From assembly GCA_021201965.1 (NCBI GenBank), contig JAJQDY010000050.1:1-57900 (forward strand): DNA of 57,900 nucleotides. Reading direction: 5' to 3'. Both the position numbers and the translations under genes were made by a program. Below are positions 1 through 9,284 of the stretch, one piece after another. The notes under the pieces were generated by a model. The model ran no database searches. It was not told the DNA's origin and was given only the letters and a program-made list of their open reading frames with translations. The stretch is from Phascolarctobacterium sp. (GTDB lineage: Bacteria; Bacillota; Negativicutes; Acidaminococcales; Acidaminococcaceae). Each line of letters starts with the position of its first letter. Within the stretch, counting starts at the first letter, position 1.

Positions 1-44
1 TCTATTAAACTTTTACACGGATGTGTTCAACTTGCACTTGCAAT
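1..44 (+). mobile_element. Right end of an IS30-like insertion sequence (partial)
   Basis: Positions 24-44 form a terminal repeat. Its reverse complement matches 57751-57771 at the other end of the window at 16 of 21 positions, with an uninterrupted 10-base core TGTTCAACTT. The repeat also encodes the last residues of a transposase-like reading frame, as in elements whose gene runs into the terminal repeat. Only this end is inside the window. The family call rests on the N-terminal fragment seen at 57849, so IS30 is likely but not proven. Confidence 0.55.
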
Positions 45-57
45 TTTCGAAAATTAA
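1..57 (+). CDS. C-terminal tail of an IS30-like transposase (partial)
   Basis: An open frame enters from the left edge and ends at a TAA at 55-57. The 18 visible residues end in CVQLALAIFEN, and the VQLALAI part is encoded by the terminal repeat at 24-44. The stop codon lies about 11 bases beyond the apparent end of the element, so the last four residues would come from flanking DNA. That can happen in compact insertion sequences. The fragment is too short to identify by itself; the call depends on its link to the terminal repeat. Confidence 0.45.
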   Translation, partial: SIKLLHGCVQLALAIFEN

Positions 58-89
58 ATAGTTCAGGTCAGGCAGCATTTTAGGCTGCG

Positions 90-126
90 GGCACGGCTAT
101 GTAAAACATGGCCGTGCCTTTTTTTA
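90..126 (+). terminator. Rho-independent terminator
   Basis: Stem GGCACGGC (90-97) pairs with GCCGTGCC (111-118), followed by a run of T from 119. A second, weaker hairpin (CCTGG 139-143 with CCAGG 146-150, then CTTTTTC) follows. Together they would end transcription coming out of the insertion sequence or of a gene that once lay here. Nothing else recognisable was seen in 45-218. Confidence 0.75.
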
Positions 127-218
127 TTTAGGACGCCTCCTGGAACCAGGCTTTTTCCGTACTCCGGGGGTGTTTTAAAGTATGATTAAATAAAATATGA
201 AAAAGTATTTAATAAGTT

Positions 219-3200
219 ATGAAAAAATACTTAAAAATGTCTTGCAGGTGGTGGGGGTGGGACTTTTATTCTAATGATAATTGTACTTTTGACACAAACT
301 ACGCACAGAACAATTATTACGGCAATGCCATCTATAATTTAGGCACAATAACGGAAATCAAGGACAGTTATATTACTAATAACTGATGGTACAATGCAGG
401 CAGCTATGCTGGGACTTATTGCGGCGGTGGCATCTATAGCTGGTGTGGCACAATTGAGACAATTGATGACTGTACATTTACGGTAAACTATTCATATGAT
501 AGTTCAGGCGCTGCCATATTCAACGACTCTAGCTACATCGTCACAATTTTCAACACTGAATTTTCTGGAAATAACACTGCCTGGCTCGGCGGCGCTATCT
601 ATAACTATGACGCCACCATAGGCAGTATCACGAACAGCACCTTCACGTCAAACTATGCCGGGCAGGATAGCGGCGCCATCTATAACTTCTGAGAACCGGA
701 GAGTGTAAACGGTGAATGTATCATCGGCAACATTGATAGCGTAACTTTTGATTCAAACACTTCCGTCGAATACGGCGGCGCCATCTTTAATCACGGCTAC
801 ATAGGCCTTGATGCGGACGGGGAAACCATCACGGGCGGCATTACAAATTCTGTCTTTACGGAAAATCAGTCCGGACGTGGCGGCGCCATCTATAACGGCA
901 TCCAGATGGAGACAGGTTCATCCGGTAACTTTGACAATATCATAACGACCATCGATAACTGCTATTTCTACAAGAACAACGCCACTAATTTCGGCGGTGC
1001 CATCTATAATTACGATAACGCCTACATCTGGAACATCTCGAATAACATTTTCGAAGAAAACACGGCTGAAAACGGAAACGGCGGCGCCATAGAAAACGCC
1101 GAAAAAGGAAGCGTAATCGGGACCATTGCCAATAACCAGTTCCTGAGAAACGACGTCAGCAAAAGCGACCACGACGGCGGCGCCATCTACAACCACGGCG
1201 TCACCATGACCGAAGTTTCGGGCGATACCTTCACCGGCAACTTCGCAGTTTCTGAAAGCGGCAAGGCAGCAGGCGGCGCAATCTATAATAGCGACAGCAT
1301 CAGCACCTTCTCCGTTACGGACCTCACCGGCAACTACGATGAAGGCACAACGAGCGCAATAGGCGGCGCAATTTACGATGAAGGGGCATCCGAGATTACC
1401 GTAACGGGCGACGTTACCGGCAACCACGCCACAGCATCGTCAGGCGATGCCTATGGCGGAGCAATTTGTGCGGGCGAAGGCACCGTTGTTACCTTAAGCG
1501 GCAACATCACCGGGAACTCCGCAACTAGCACTACGGCGCTTGGCGGAGCCATCTACAACGCAGGCACCGTAAATATCAATATTGAAGACCAGGATGCGGT
1601 AATAAGCGGAAACACGGCAGTAAGCGGCGGAACGGAAGAAGCAAACGTCCTCTACGGTGAGGCCGCATCCGTAACCAATTTTAACCTTACTGATGCCACA
1701 TTACGCCTGGACGACAGCCTTACTGGCGAGACCGGCTTTGAAATCAATATTTCGGGTAACGGGATAGACGCAACTACATTCTATATGTATAACGACATTA
1801 ACGACTCCAACCTCTCCATAGGCGGGACGACCTTAAATACCATGAACGGCGAGGTCCATACCTACAACGTGAACCAGTTCACTGTTTCAGGGGACTTCGA
1901 CATGAGGGCCGATATCAACCTTGGCAATGAGACCATGGACCGCTTCGTTACAAACGGCAACAGTTACGGCGAAGCCCAGGGCACGCTTAATGTATCTGCC
2001 ATGAACGTGGTAAAAGACACGAGTAAGAGCGGGGTCGGCATATACTTTGCGGAACCGGGACTTAAGGAAGACGTAACCTCATCAGTATCGGATGTTATGG
2101 GTCCAATAAACACATACACCATATCCTACGATAAGAACTATTACGGCAGCTAAGGCGATGACGGCGGCTATTTCGTATTCGATAAGACCGGTACCAACCA
2201 TGCGGCCATGATGTCATCCGTTGCCATGGCAAGCGCCTACAACGCCATGAACATAATGTTCGAATACTGCTTCGATCATTCCGACTACTACATGAAACTC
2301 CCCAGCGAGACACGTCTTGCCATAATGGAAAAAGCCAAAGCCGCAAAGGCAGGCAAGCTTTCCGCAAAGAACGGGACAACAGTTGAAGAGGAAGCCCAGA
2401 AGATTGATGATGCAAGGGCTGAAGAGCTGGCTTCCCGCAAAGGGAATAAATTCGACGATCACGACAACGTGCTCCACGTTTACGAACAGCACTAGCTGAC
2501 CCGTCCCGGCGCATGGGTAAAGACCTTTGCCACGAAAGAGAGCATACCTTTCACGGGTAAGTTAACCGCCAGGGACAAATACTACGGCGGCATCATTGGC
2601 GTGGATACGGATTTCATGGAAGATAAGAAAGGCTGGGGCAACGTGTTTACGGGCTACGCCGGCTACCAGGAAATCCGCCAGAGCTACAGCGGCGGCAGCG
2701 TAAGGTAGGACGGCGGAATGATCGGCGCAACGGAAACCTTCTATAAGAAGAACTTCTACACTGCATGGACCATAGCAGCCGCATCCACGAGCGCAAAAGG
2801 CCGCAACATGTACGGGAATAAAAGCTCACGCCTCTACACCTACGGCATCGCAACGAAATCTGGCTGGAACCTTGAATACGACGGCGGGAAATACATTGTG
2901 CTCCCGACATTCATGGCATCCTACACGAACGATGACCTGAGAAGTTACACCAATGCAGCCGGGCTCAAGGTAGACGGGGACGACATGCGCACCGTACAGC
3001 TTAACTCGAACATTAAGTGGATCAGGAACTACAATAACGGCTGGCAGCCATACCTCACTGCGGGCGAAGTATGGACCGTGGGACAGAAGTCCAGGGTACG
3101 CGTTGACGGAACCAAACTGGATGAACTGCATCTTAGACCTTGCACCGAGTACGAAATCGACGTGCAGAAGCGCTGGGCCAATAACTACGACGGCTATGCA

Positions 3201-3272
3201 AAATTCCTGGAGCATGCGGGCAGACGCAGGGGCTTCCTTGCAAAACTCGGCTTCAGGTGGACCTTTAACTGA
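219..3272 (+). pseudogene. Autotransporter adhesin, broken by five in-frame stop codons
   Basis: A single reading frame runs from about 219 to a TGA at 3270-3272. It is interrupted by TGA 384, TGA 690, TAA 2151, TAG 2493 and TAG 2706, with no frame change. The passenger (219 to about 2000) is a row of imperfect repeats with the core GGAIYN, typical of beta-helical type V secreted adhesins. After a linker rich in Ala, Lys and Glu (about 2200-2490) comes an outer-membrane beta-barrel domain (about 2490-3272). It is rich in Tyr/Gly/Trp strands, includes NGWQPYLTAGEVW near the end, and finishes in GFRWTFN. No signal peptide is visible: the first in-frame ATG (219) is followed by a short Lys-rich start that runs directly into passenger repeats, so the 5' end is missing too. 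It lies 175 bases from an IS30 end. An intact homologue would be an exported surface protein; this copy should not make one. Confidence 0.9.
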
Positions 3273-3420
3273 AAAACACTTTTTAAGTCGGACCTCAAAA
3301 AGGGGGTTTGGCCTTTTTATTTAGTAGTATCTTCTCCGAAGGTGGGTTATAATAGAGGCGTAAAGGATTTTAGGAGCCTTAAGTGAATATATAAAAGACC
3401 AAAAGATTTCCGGAGGAATA

Positions 3421-5679
3421 ATGTTCTGCGTTGATGTGGCAATAAACCTGCCCGTAAAAAACCTCTTCAGGCAGTTCACCTACGTGGTGCCTGACAATAT
3501 GGCGTTCCTTGACACCGGCTGGCGCGTGGTGGTGCCCTTTTCCGCCCAGAAGACGGAAGGCTTCGTCGTGGGAAGGAACGATGTGGTAAAGAATGCTGGG
3601 AATTTAAAAAGCATAGAGGCTGTACTTGGGGATGGGCCATGGTTCGACTGGGAAATGCTGGAGGCCGCAAGATGGCTCTCTTCCTACTACATGTGCTCTC
3701 TTGCCGAGGCCATGCGCCTTTTCGTGCCCGGGAAAAGCAGCATCAAAAGGACGGCCGTAAAAGACGAAAAGGGGAACTTCCTTTACTACCGCTATAAGGA
3801 GCGGCTTAAGGAAAAGACTGTAACCGCATACCGCATAACGGAAAAGGGCAGGGCAGAGCTTAAGGAAGGGGGCATACACCTTAAGGCCCAGATTGCTGCC
3901 CTTGCCGCACTTGACGGGAAGGGGTTCCTGACGCTCAAGGAGCTTTCAAAATACAAGGCAAGCCCCTCCGTCTTAAGGAGGCTCCTTGAACGCGGCTGCG
4001 TCGAGGCGGGGAGAAGGCGCATCCTAAGGAACAGCTATACGGCAGAGACGGAGCGAGGCGAAGAGCTCTTACTTACCGATGAACAGCTGGCCGCCTTTAA
4101 CACCGTAAAGGACTCCATAAATAAAAATGACGGTAAGACCTTCCTGCTCCAGGGGGTAACCGGGAGCGGGAAGACGGAAATATACCTCAGGGCGGCGGAT
4201 CTTGCCCTTAAGGAAGAGAAACAGGTGCTCATGCTGGTTCCTGAAATAGCGCTCACGGCGCAGCTGGTGGAATGCTTCCAGGCAAGGTTTGGTGACCTTA
4301 TCGCAGTGGCCCACAGCAAGCTTTCCCAGAACGAGCGGGGGGATGTGTGGCACAGAATGCGCACGGGGGGAGCGAAAATACTCATCGGGGTGAGAAGTGC
4401 CGTCTTTGCCCCATTTGAAAAGCTCGGGCTTGTCATAATAGACGAGGAGCATGAGGGAAGCTACAAGCAGGAAGAGCGCCCCAATTACCATGCGAGGGAC
4501 GTTGCCTTAAAAAGATGCGCCTTGGCAAAGGCGACGCTCATTTTAGGAAGCGCGACGCCATCCCTTGAAAGCTATCATGAAGCAAAAAGCGGCCGCTACG
4601 TGCACCTGAGGCTTACAAAACGCGCTAATGGGAGCAGGCTCCCCGTGGCCGAAATAGCCGACATGCGCAGGGAGCTTGCCGATCAGAATTTCAGCGTGCT
4701 CTCGCGCCGGCTTAAGGAAGAACTTGTCAAAACATGCGCGGCGGGCGATGAAGCCATTATCCTCCTTAACAGGAGGGGGTTTTCTACTTTCGTTATGTGC
4801 CGCGACTGCGGGACATCAATAACCTGTCCCCACTGCGCCGTGGCCCTTGTCTACCACAGCGCCGGGGAAGCCATGCGCTGCCACTACTGTGGCAATACCG
4901 CAAAGATCCCCGAAACCTGCCCCAAATGCGGCAGCAGGCGGATCAAATTCTTCGGCACGGGGACCCAGAAGGCGGAAGCGGAAATCATGGCGCTGCCTGA
5001 AGTAAGGGTGCTCAGGATGGACCAGGATTCGACGGCGCAGAAATTCGCCCACGCAGATATCCTAAAGAGCTTTGCCGCGGGGGAAAGGAATGTCCTCATC
5101 GGCACGCAGATGGTGGCAAAGGGGCACGATATCCCTGGCGTCACATTAGTCGGCGTGCTTTCTGCGGATTCATCCTTAAATCTACCGGATTTTCGGGCGG
5201 CGGAGCGGACATTTTCCCTTTTAACCCAGGCAGCGGGACGCGCCGGGCGCAGGGATAAGGACGGCTGCGTCATTTTCCAGGCCTACGATGCGAAAAACCC
5301 GGTAATCCTTGCCGCGGCGGCACAGGATTACGATTCCTTCGCGGAAGGGGAGCTCAAATACAGGAAGGAGCTCTTCTACCCGCCCTTTTCCAGGATGCTG
5401 AAGCTTACGGGCTTGGATAAAGACAGGGATGAGGCGCAGGCCCTCGCAAAACGGGTGGTGCTTTTCCTTGAGACGCTGCAGCTGGAAAAAAGGCTCAGCG
5501 AAAGCGTCATGGTCTTAGGGCCGTTCCCCGGGCTCGTGGAAAAAGTGATGGACCTTTACCGCATCAACGTCATCGTGAAGGCGGAAGACATGCAGCCCGT
5601 GAAGGATGCGCTTCTTAAGAGCGATTTTAAGGAGCAGAAGAACCTCTTCTTTGACGTCGACCCGGTCAGCGTTATTTGA
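3421..5679 (+). CDS. priA: Primosomal protein N' (replication restart helicase PriA)
   Basis: PriA is a 3'-to-5' DNA helicase that recognises stalled forks and reloads the replisome in the cytoplasm. The 752-residue length is normal. The N-terminal DNA-binding part is followed by Walker A GVTGSGKT (about residue 245), Walker B DEEH (about 341), and a zinc-binding insert with eight cysteines, from CRDCG and CPHC to CHYCG and CPKCG (about 462-505). The GRAGR helicase motif VI lies near 605. The ATG is preceded by GGAGG (3412-3416). A lone TATAAT (3348-3353) lies upstream without a good -35. It heads the housekeeping run that continues with def and fmt, an order common in Firmicutes. Confidence 0.97.
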   Translation: MFCVDVAINLPVKNLFRQFTYVVPDNMAFLDTGWRVVVPFSAQKTEGFVVGRNDVVKNAGNLKSIEAVLGDGPWFDWEMLEAARWLSSYYMCSLAEAMRLFVPGKSSIKRTAVKDEKGNFLYYRYKERLKEKTVTAYRITEKGRAELKEGGIHLKAQIAALAALDGKGFLTLKELSKYKASPSVLRRLLERGCVEAGRRRILRNSYTAETERGEELLLTDEQLAAFNTVKDSINKNDGKTFLLQGVTGSGKTEIYLRAADLALKEEKQVLMLVPEIALTAQLVECFQARFGDLIAVAHSKLSQNERGDVWHRMRTGGAKILIGVRSAVFAPFEKLGLVIIDEEHEGSYKQEERPNYHARDVALKRCALAKATLILGSATPSLESYHEAKSGRYVHLRLTKRANGSRLPVAEIADMRRELADQNFSVLSRRLKEELVKTCAAGDEAIILLNRRGFSTFVMCRDCGTSITCPHCAVALVYHSAGEAMRCHYCGNTAKIPETCPKCGSRRIKFFGTGTQKAEAEIMALPEVRVLRMDQDSTAQKFAHADILKSFAAGERNVLIGTQMVAKGHDIPGVTLVGVLSADSSLNLPDFRAAERTFSLLTQAAGRAGRRDKDGCVIFQAYDAKNPVILAAAAQDYDSFAEGELKYRKELFYPPFSRMLKLTGLDKDRDEAQALAKRVVLFLETLQLEKRLSESVMVLGPFPGLVEKVMDLYRINVIVKAEDMQPVKDALLKSDFKEQKNLFFDVDPVSVI

Positions 5680-5705
5680 AAAGAAGCGTTTTTTTATGCT
5701 ATAAT
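5676..5705 (+). promoter_or_regulatory. Promoter for def-fmt
   Basis: TTGAAA (5676-5681), an 18-base spacer and a consensus TATAAT (5700-5705) lie 38 bases upstream of the def start. The -35 overlaps the priA stop codon. This would give def and the downstream run their own transcription start. Confidence 0.6.
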
Positions 5706-5742
5706 GATATAATTTGGGAAATTTATTTTTGAGGAGGCCAAG

Positions 5743-6237
5743 GTGGCAAAGAGGAAGATACTTGTTGCAGGCAATCCGATGCTAAGGAAGAGGTCCGAGG
5801 AAGTGGATAAGCTGGATAAAAAGACCCTCCGGCTCTTAAGCGACATGGCGGAGACCATGTACGCTGCGGACGGGGTCGGGCTTGCGGCCCCGCAGATCGG
5901 GGTCTTAAAGCGCATGGTGGTCATCGATACCGGGGAAGAGGAAGGCATGGGCCTTCTGGAATTCATAAACCCAGTCATAACGAAGAAGGAAGGCAGTATC
6001 ACCATGTGCGAGGGCTGCCTTTCCGTGCCCGATTACGAAGGCGAAGTGGAGCGCGCGGAAAAGGTTGAGTGCACCTTTTTCGACCGCAGGGGGAAACAGA
6101 TGCTCCTTGAGGCGGAAGGGATCCTTGCCGTTGCTGTGCAGCATGAGATAGACCATCTTGACGGTGTGCTTTTCATCGACAAGGCTTCGGCAATATTGCC
6201 GAAACCCAAAGAGGAAGAGGTTAAGGAGACGCTATGA
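5743..6237 (+). CDS. def: Peptide deformylase
   Basis: Removes the formyl group from the initiator methionine of new proteins. The 164 residues carry all three family motifs: GLAAPQIG (about 46-53), EGCLSVP (90-96, with the metal-binding Cys92) and HEIDH (134-138, with two metal-binding histidines and the catalytic Glu). The GTG start at 5743 is chosen because GAGGAGG lies at 5731-5737; no better start fits the conserved N-terminus. The stop overlaps the fmt start by four bases (ATGA), so the two formyl-cycle enzymes are translationally coupled. Confidence 0.96.
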   Translation: MAKRKILVAGNPMLRKRSEEVDKLDKKTLRLLSDMAETMYAADGVGLAAPQIGVLKRMVVIDTGEEEGMGLLEFINPVITKKEGSITMCEGCLSVPDYEGEVERAEKVECTFFDRRGKQMLLEAEGILAVAVQHEIDHLDGVLFIDKASAILPKPKEEEVKETL

Positions 6238-7181
6238 GGACGGTGTTTATGGGAACGCCGGATTTCGCTGTGGCGCAGCTTAATGCACTTTCTGAATCCG
6301 GAAAACATGAAATCCTTGCCGTCGTGACGCAGCCCGACAGGCCGAAGGGAAGAGGGAAAAAGGTCCTTTTCCCGCCGGTCAAGGATTACGCTATTTTAAA
6401 AGGATTCCAGGTCTTCCAGCCGGAAATGATAAAATCCGCAGGCGCCGCGGATTTCTTAAAGGAGCTCAGGCCGGATATCATAGTCGTTGCGGCCTTCGGG
6501 CAGATCCTACCTGAAGGAATTCTCAATATCCCAAAATACGGCTGCATAAACGTCCACGCATCGCTCCTCCCCAAATACCGTGGAGCGGCGCCGGTCCACT
6601 ATGCGATAATGAACGGCGAAAAGGAAACGGGCGTTACCATAATGCAGATGGATGCGGGCATGGATACGGGGGCAATGCTCGCTAAGGTTTCCGTCTCCGT
6701 AGGATGCGAAATTACCACGGGGGAACTTGAAAGGGTCCTTATGGAAAAAGGGGCGACGCTCCTTCTTGAAACAATGGACAAAATCGCGGCTGGGGCTTTA
6801 AAACCCGAGCCGCAGGATGAAAAGGAAGCAACCTACGCGCACCTTATCGTGCGCGGCATGGAATTTATAGACTGGACAAAAAGCGCGGGGGAAATCCATA
6901 ACAAAATCCGCGCGCTTAACCCGGCACCCGGGGCCTATACGCACACCCCTTCAGGGAAGATTTTAAAGATCTGGAAGAGCGCCGTTACTGGCGAGAAAAA
7001 TGCAGATGAGCCGGGGAAGGTACTCAGTGTGGGAAAAACGGGGTTTTACGTTGCGACAGGCAGCGGGATCCTTGAAATACTTGAAGTGCAGCCCGAGGGC
7101 AAAAAGCACATGACGGGGCAGGTCTTCTGTAACGGACGCAGACTTATGACGGGTGATGTTTTATGCAGGGAGCAGGACTGA
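6234..7181 (+). CDS. fmt: Methionyl-tRNA formyltransferase
   Basis: Transfers a formyl group from 10-formyltetrahydrofolate to Met-tRNA(fMet), supplying the substrate that Def later deformylates. At 315 residues it has normal length. The N-terminal domain begins with VFMGTPDFAV. The catalytic region HASLLPKYRGAAP starts near residue 108 and is followed by GVTIMQMDAGMDTG. The C-terminal domain is an OB fold. The start is coupled to def by ATGA, and the end overlaps the next gene by 19 bases. Confidence 0.97.
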   Translation: MRTVFMGTPDFAVAQLNALSESGKHEILAVVTQPDRPKGRGKKVLFPPVKDYAILKGFQVFQPEMIKSAGAADFLKELRPDIIVVAAFGQILPEGILNIPKYGCINVHASLLPKYRGAAPVHYAIMNGEKETGVTIMQMDAGMDTGAMLAKVSVSVGCEITTGELERVLMEKGATLLLETMDKIAAGALKPEPQDEKEATYAHLIVRGMEFIDWTKSAGEIHNKIRALNPAPGAYTHTPSGKILKIWKSAVTGEKNADEPGKVLSVGKTGFYVATGSGILEILEVQPEGKKHMTGQVFCNGRRLMTGDVLCREQD

Positions 7182-7954
7182 CGGGCGGCGTGTTCCCCCC
7201 GAAAAAGCGAATATTCATGGCGCTCACGCTGGCAAGCGTGCTTATCGGCGCCTTCCTCATCTATGTGGTGTGGAAGGTAACGGTGCCTGGGCTTGCCCAG
7301 ATAAACCCGGTACTTCCCCGCGTCATGAAAGCCGTAGCCTTCCTGGTTGTCGTGGCGCTGCTTCTTGGCGTTGCGGGAATCGTGCTGGCCCTTTTCGGCA
7401 TGCCAATACAGACCTATATCTATTTCTGGGCCTGGAAGGTAATAAACATCATGTTCCCCTTTTCCGTTGGGCTCGGGCGCCTCTTTAACGTGCCGAGGAG
7501 CAGGCTGGAACAGTCATTCATAGAAGTAAGCAATAACCTGGTCCTGAGGCATAAGGTGAAGGTGCCGGCGGAGATGGTAATGATCCTCCTTCCCCATTGC
7601 CTCCAGCTTGACATATGCGAACACAAAATAACAAAGAACATAGATAACTGCAGGCAGTGCGGCCGCTGCAGCGTGGGGCCTTTGGTTGAGCTCGCTAAAA
7701 AATACGGCTGCATCATGGACGTTGTCACAGGCGGCACCCTGGCCCGCCAGATGGTAAAGGAAGCAAGGCCTAAGGTCATCGTCGCCGTGGCCTGCGAAAG
7801 GGACCTTACCAGCGGAATCCAGGACGTCTTCCCAATGCCTGTCCTCGGCGTCTTAAACGAACGCCCCTTTGGGCCATGCTTTAATACGAAAGTCGATATC
7901 GGGAAAGTGGAAGAGGCCATAAAGGCCTTTACGGGTGACAGCGGTGCAGCGTGA
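7163..7954 (+). CDS. DUF116-family membrane protein
   Basis: A 263-residue protein of unknown function. Two hydrophobic segments (about residues 18-40 and 52-80) anchor it to the membrane. A cytoplasmic domain follows, with a cysteine cluster (CEHKITKNIDNCRQCGRC, from about residue 152) that could bind a metal or an Fe-S cluster. A later GGTLAR...VAVACERDL stretch is typical of DUF116. The gene lies between fmt and rsmB and overlaps both (19 and 20 bases). Co-expression with translation and rRNA-modification genes is clear, but it does not tell the function. Confidence 0.8.
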   Translation: MQGAGLTGGVFPPKKRIFMALTLASVLIGAFLIYVVWKVTVPGLAQINPVLPRVMKAVAFLVVVALLLGVAGIVLALFGMPIQTYIYFWAWKVINIMFPFSVGLGRLFNVPRSRLEQSFIEVSNNLVLRHKVKVPAEMVMILLPHCLQLDICEHKITKNIDNCRQCGRCSVGPLVELAKKYGCIMDVVTGGTLARQMVKEARPKVIVAVACERDLTSGIQDVFPMPVLGVLNERPFGPCFNTKVDIGKVEEAIKAFTGDSGAA

Positions 7955-9284
7955 CAGCGCCCGCGGTGCGGCGCTTTTTGTCCTTAGGGAAATATTCCTT
8001 GACGGCGCCTATATCAATATCGCCGTGAATAAATACCTGCGCGCCGCAGACCTTTCTGACAGGGACAGGCGCCTTATGACGGGAATCGTCTATGGGACGG
8101 TGAAGGCCATGGGGACCCTTGACTGGTACATAATGCAATGCACGGATAGGAAAAAGGGTAGGATCAATAAGGAAATCCTGACGGTCCTACGCATGGCGTT
8201 CTTCCAGCTGCTTTACATGGATAAGATCCCAGCATCCGTGGCTGTAAACGAAGCCGTGGAACTGGTAAAAAAGATAAGCCCTTCCGGGGCAAACTTCGTG
8301 AACGGGGTGCTCCGGGGCTTTTTAAGGAAAAAGGAAAGCTTCGCCTTCCCGGATGAAAAAGGGGATGAGGCGGGATACCTTGCCCTGAAGCTCTGCCACC
8401 CGAGGTGGCTTATAAAAAAATGGCTCAAATACTACGGCAGGGAGGGTACGGAAGCCCTCTGCGCATTTAATAATTCGCCGGCGCCCCTAACCCTAAGGGT
8501 CAACACATTAAAGACGGACAGGGAAACGCTACTTGCCGCGCTCGCGGGGCTTCATGCCGGGGCGGCGCCTTCAAGGTGGAGCGCAGATGGGATAATCTGC
8601 AGCGCGCACCCCGGGCTTAAGGCCCTTTTTGATCTCTCCCCGGGCGGCTTTTACATCCAGGATGAAAGCTCCATGATTGCGGCGGCCATTGCAGCGCCAG
8701 AAAAAGGCGAAACTGTCATCGACATCTGCGCGGCGCCTGGCGGCAAGGCCACCCATATGGCGCAACTTATGGGAAATAAAGGGCGCATAATTGCTTCAGA
8801 TATATATGAGCACAAGCTCGGCCTCATAAAGGAAAATGCGGCAAGGCTTGGCATAAACATCATAAGGACATATCTCCAGGATGCAAGGGATGTGCGGGAG
8901 GAGTGGCTCTGCGCCGCAGATAAGGTGCTCGTCGACGCCCCCTGCAGCGGACTTGGCGTCTTAAGGAGGAAGGCGGAAGCCCGCTGGAGAAAGGGCAGGA
9001 TGTCCTTAAAGGAGTTCCCACCCCTCCAGCTTGAAATCCTTGAAACCGCAGGGAAATATGTTAAGGACGGTGGACTCCTCATCTACAGTACCTGTACCTT
9101 GGAGCAGCAAGAAAACCACTACATGGCACTGGAGTTCCTGGAAAGGAACCCGGAATGGGAATACGCTGATTTTCCGCACCCCGTGACGGGGGAGACGGTA
9201 AATGAGCTGCAGCTACTGCCGCAAAAGGATAATATTGACGGCTTTTACATCTGCGTCTTCAGGCGCAAAGGAAGGGCAAAATGA
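7935..9284 (+). CDS. rsmB: 16S rRNA (cytosine-967-C5)-methyltransferase RsmB
   Basis: Methylates C967 of 16S rRNA using S-adenosylmethionine. The 449 residues contain an N-terminal NusB-like RNA-binding domain (about 1-140) and a class I methyltransferase domain. The SAM-binding motif is DICAAPGGKATHM (from about 263). The two catalytic cysteines of the family are Cys337 in DAPCSGLG and Cys387 in YSTCT. The GTG start at 7935 lies inside the end of the DUF116 gene; a GTG three codons later is also possible. The end overlaps rlmN by four bases. Confidence 0.95.
   Translation: MTAVQRDSARGAALFVLREIFLDGAYINIAVNKYLRAADLSDRDRRLMTGIVYGTVKAMGTLDWYIMQCTDRKKGRINKEILTVLRMAFFQLLYMDKIPASVAVNEAVELVKKISPSGANFVNGVLRGFLRKKESFAFPDEKGDEAGYLALKLCHPRWLIKKWLKYYGREGTEALCAFNNSPAPLTLRVNTLKTDRETLLAALAGLHAGAAPSRWSADGIICSAHPGLKALFDLSPGGFYIQDESSMIAAAIAAPEKGETVIDICAAPGGKATHMAQLMGNKGRIIASDIYEHKLGLIKENAARLGINIIRTYLQDARDVREEWLCAADKVLVDAPCSGLGVLRRKAEARWRKGRMSLKEFPPLQLEILETAGKYVKDGGLLIYSTCTLEQQENHYMALEFLERNPEWEYADFPHPVTGETVNELQLLPQKDNIDGFYICVFRRKGRAK

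Noticed and set aside
590-1560. Repeated GGCGGCGCCATCTATAA units as a CRISPR or tandem DNA repeat
   Set aside because: Spacing is irregular, the units are in frame and encode GGAIYN; they are protein repeats.
906-2153. A separate 415-residue adhesin gene
   Set aside because: It shares the frame with sequence on both sides and starts mid-repeat, with no signal peptide or ribosome-binding site.
219-3272. Stop-codon recoding or readthrough of the autotransporter
   Set aside because: All three stop codons interrupt it, and all three are used as ordinary stops by intact neighbours. Recoding would not explain this.
3285-3325. Terminator after the autotransporter
   Set aside because: A T run follows a G-rich stretch, but the possible stem is short and mismatched.
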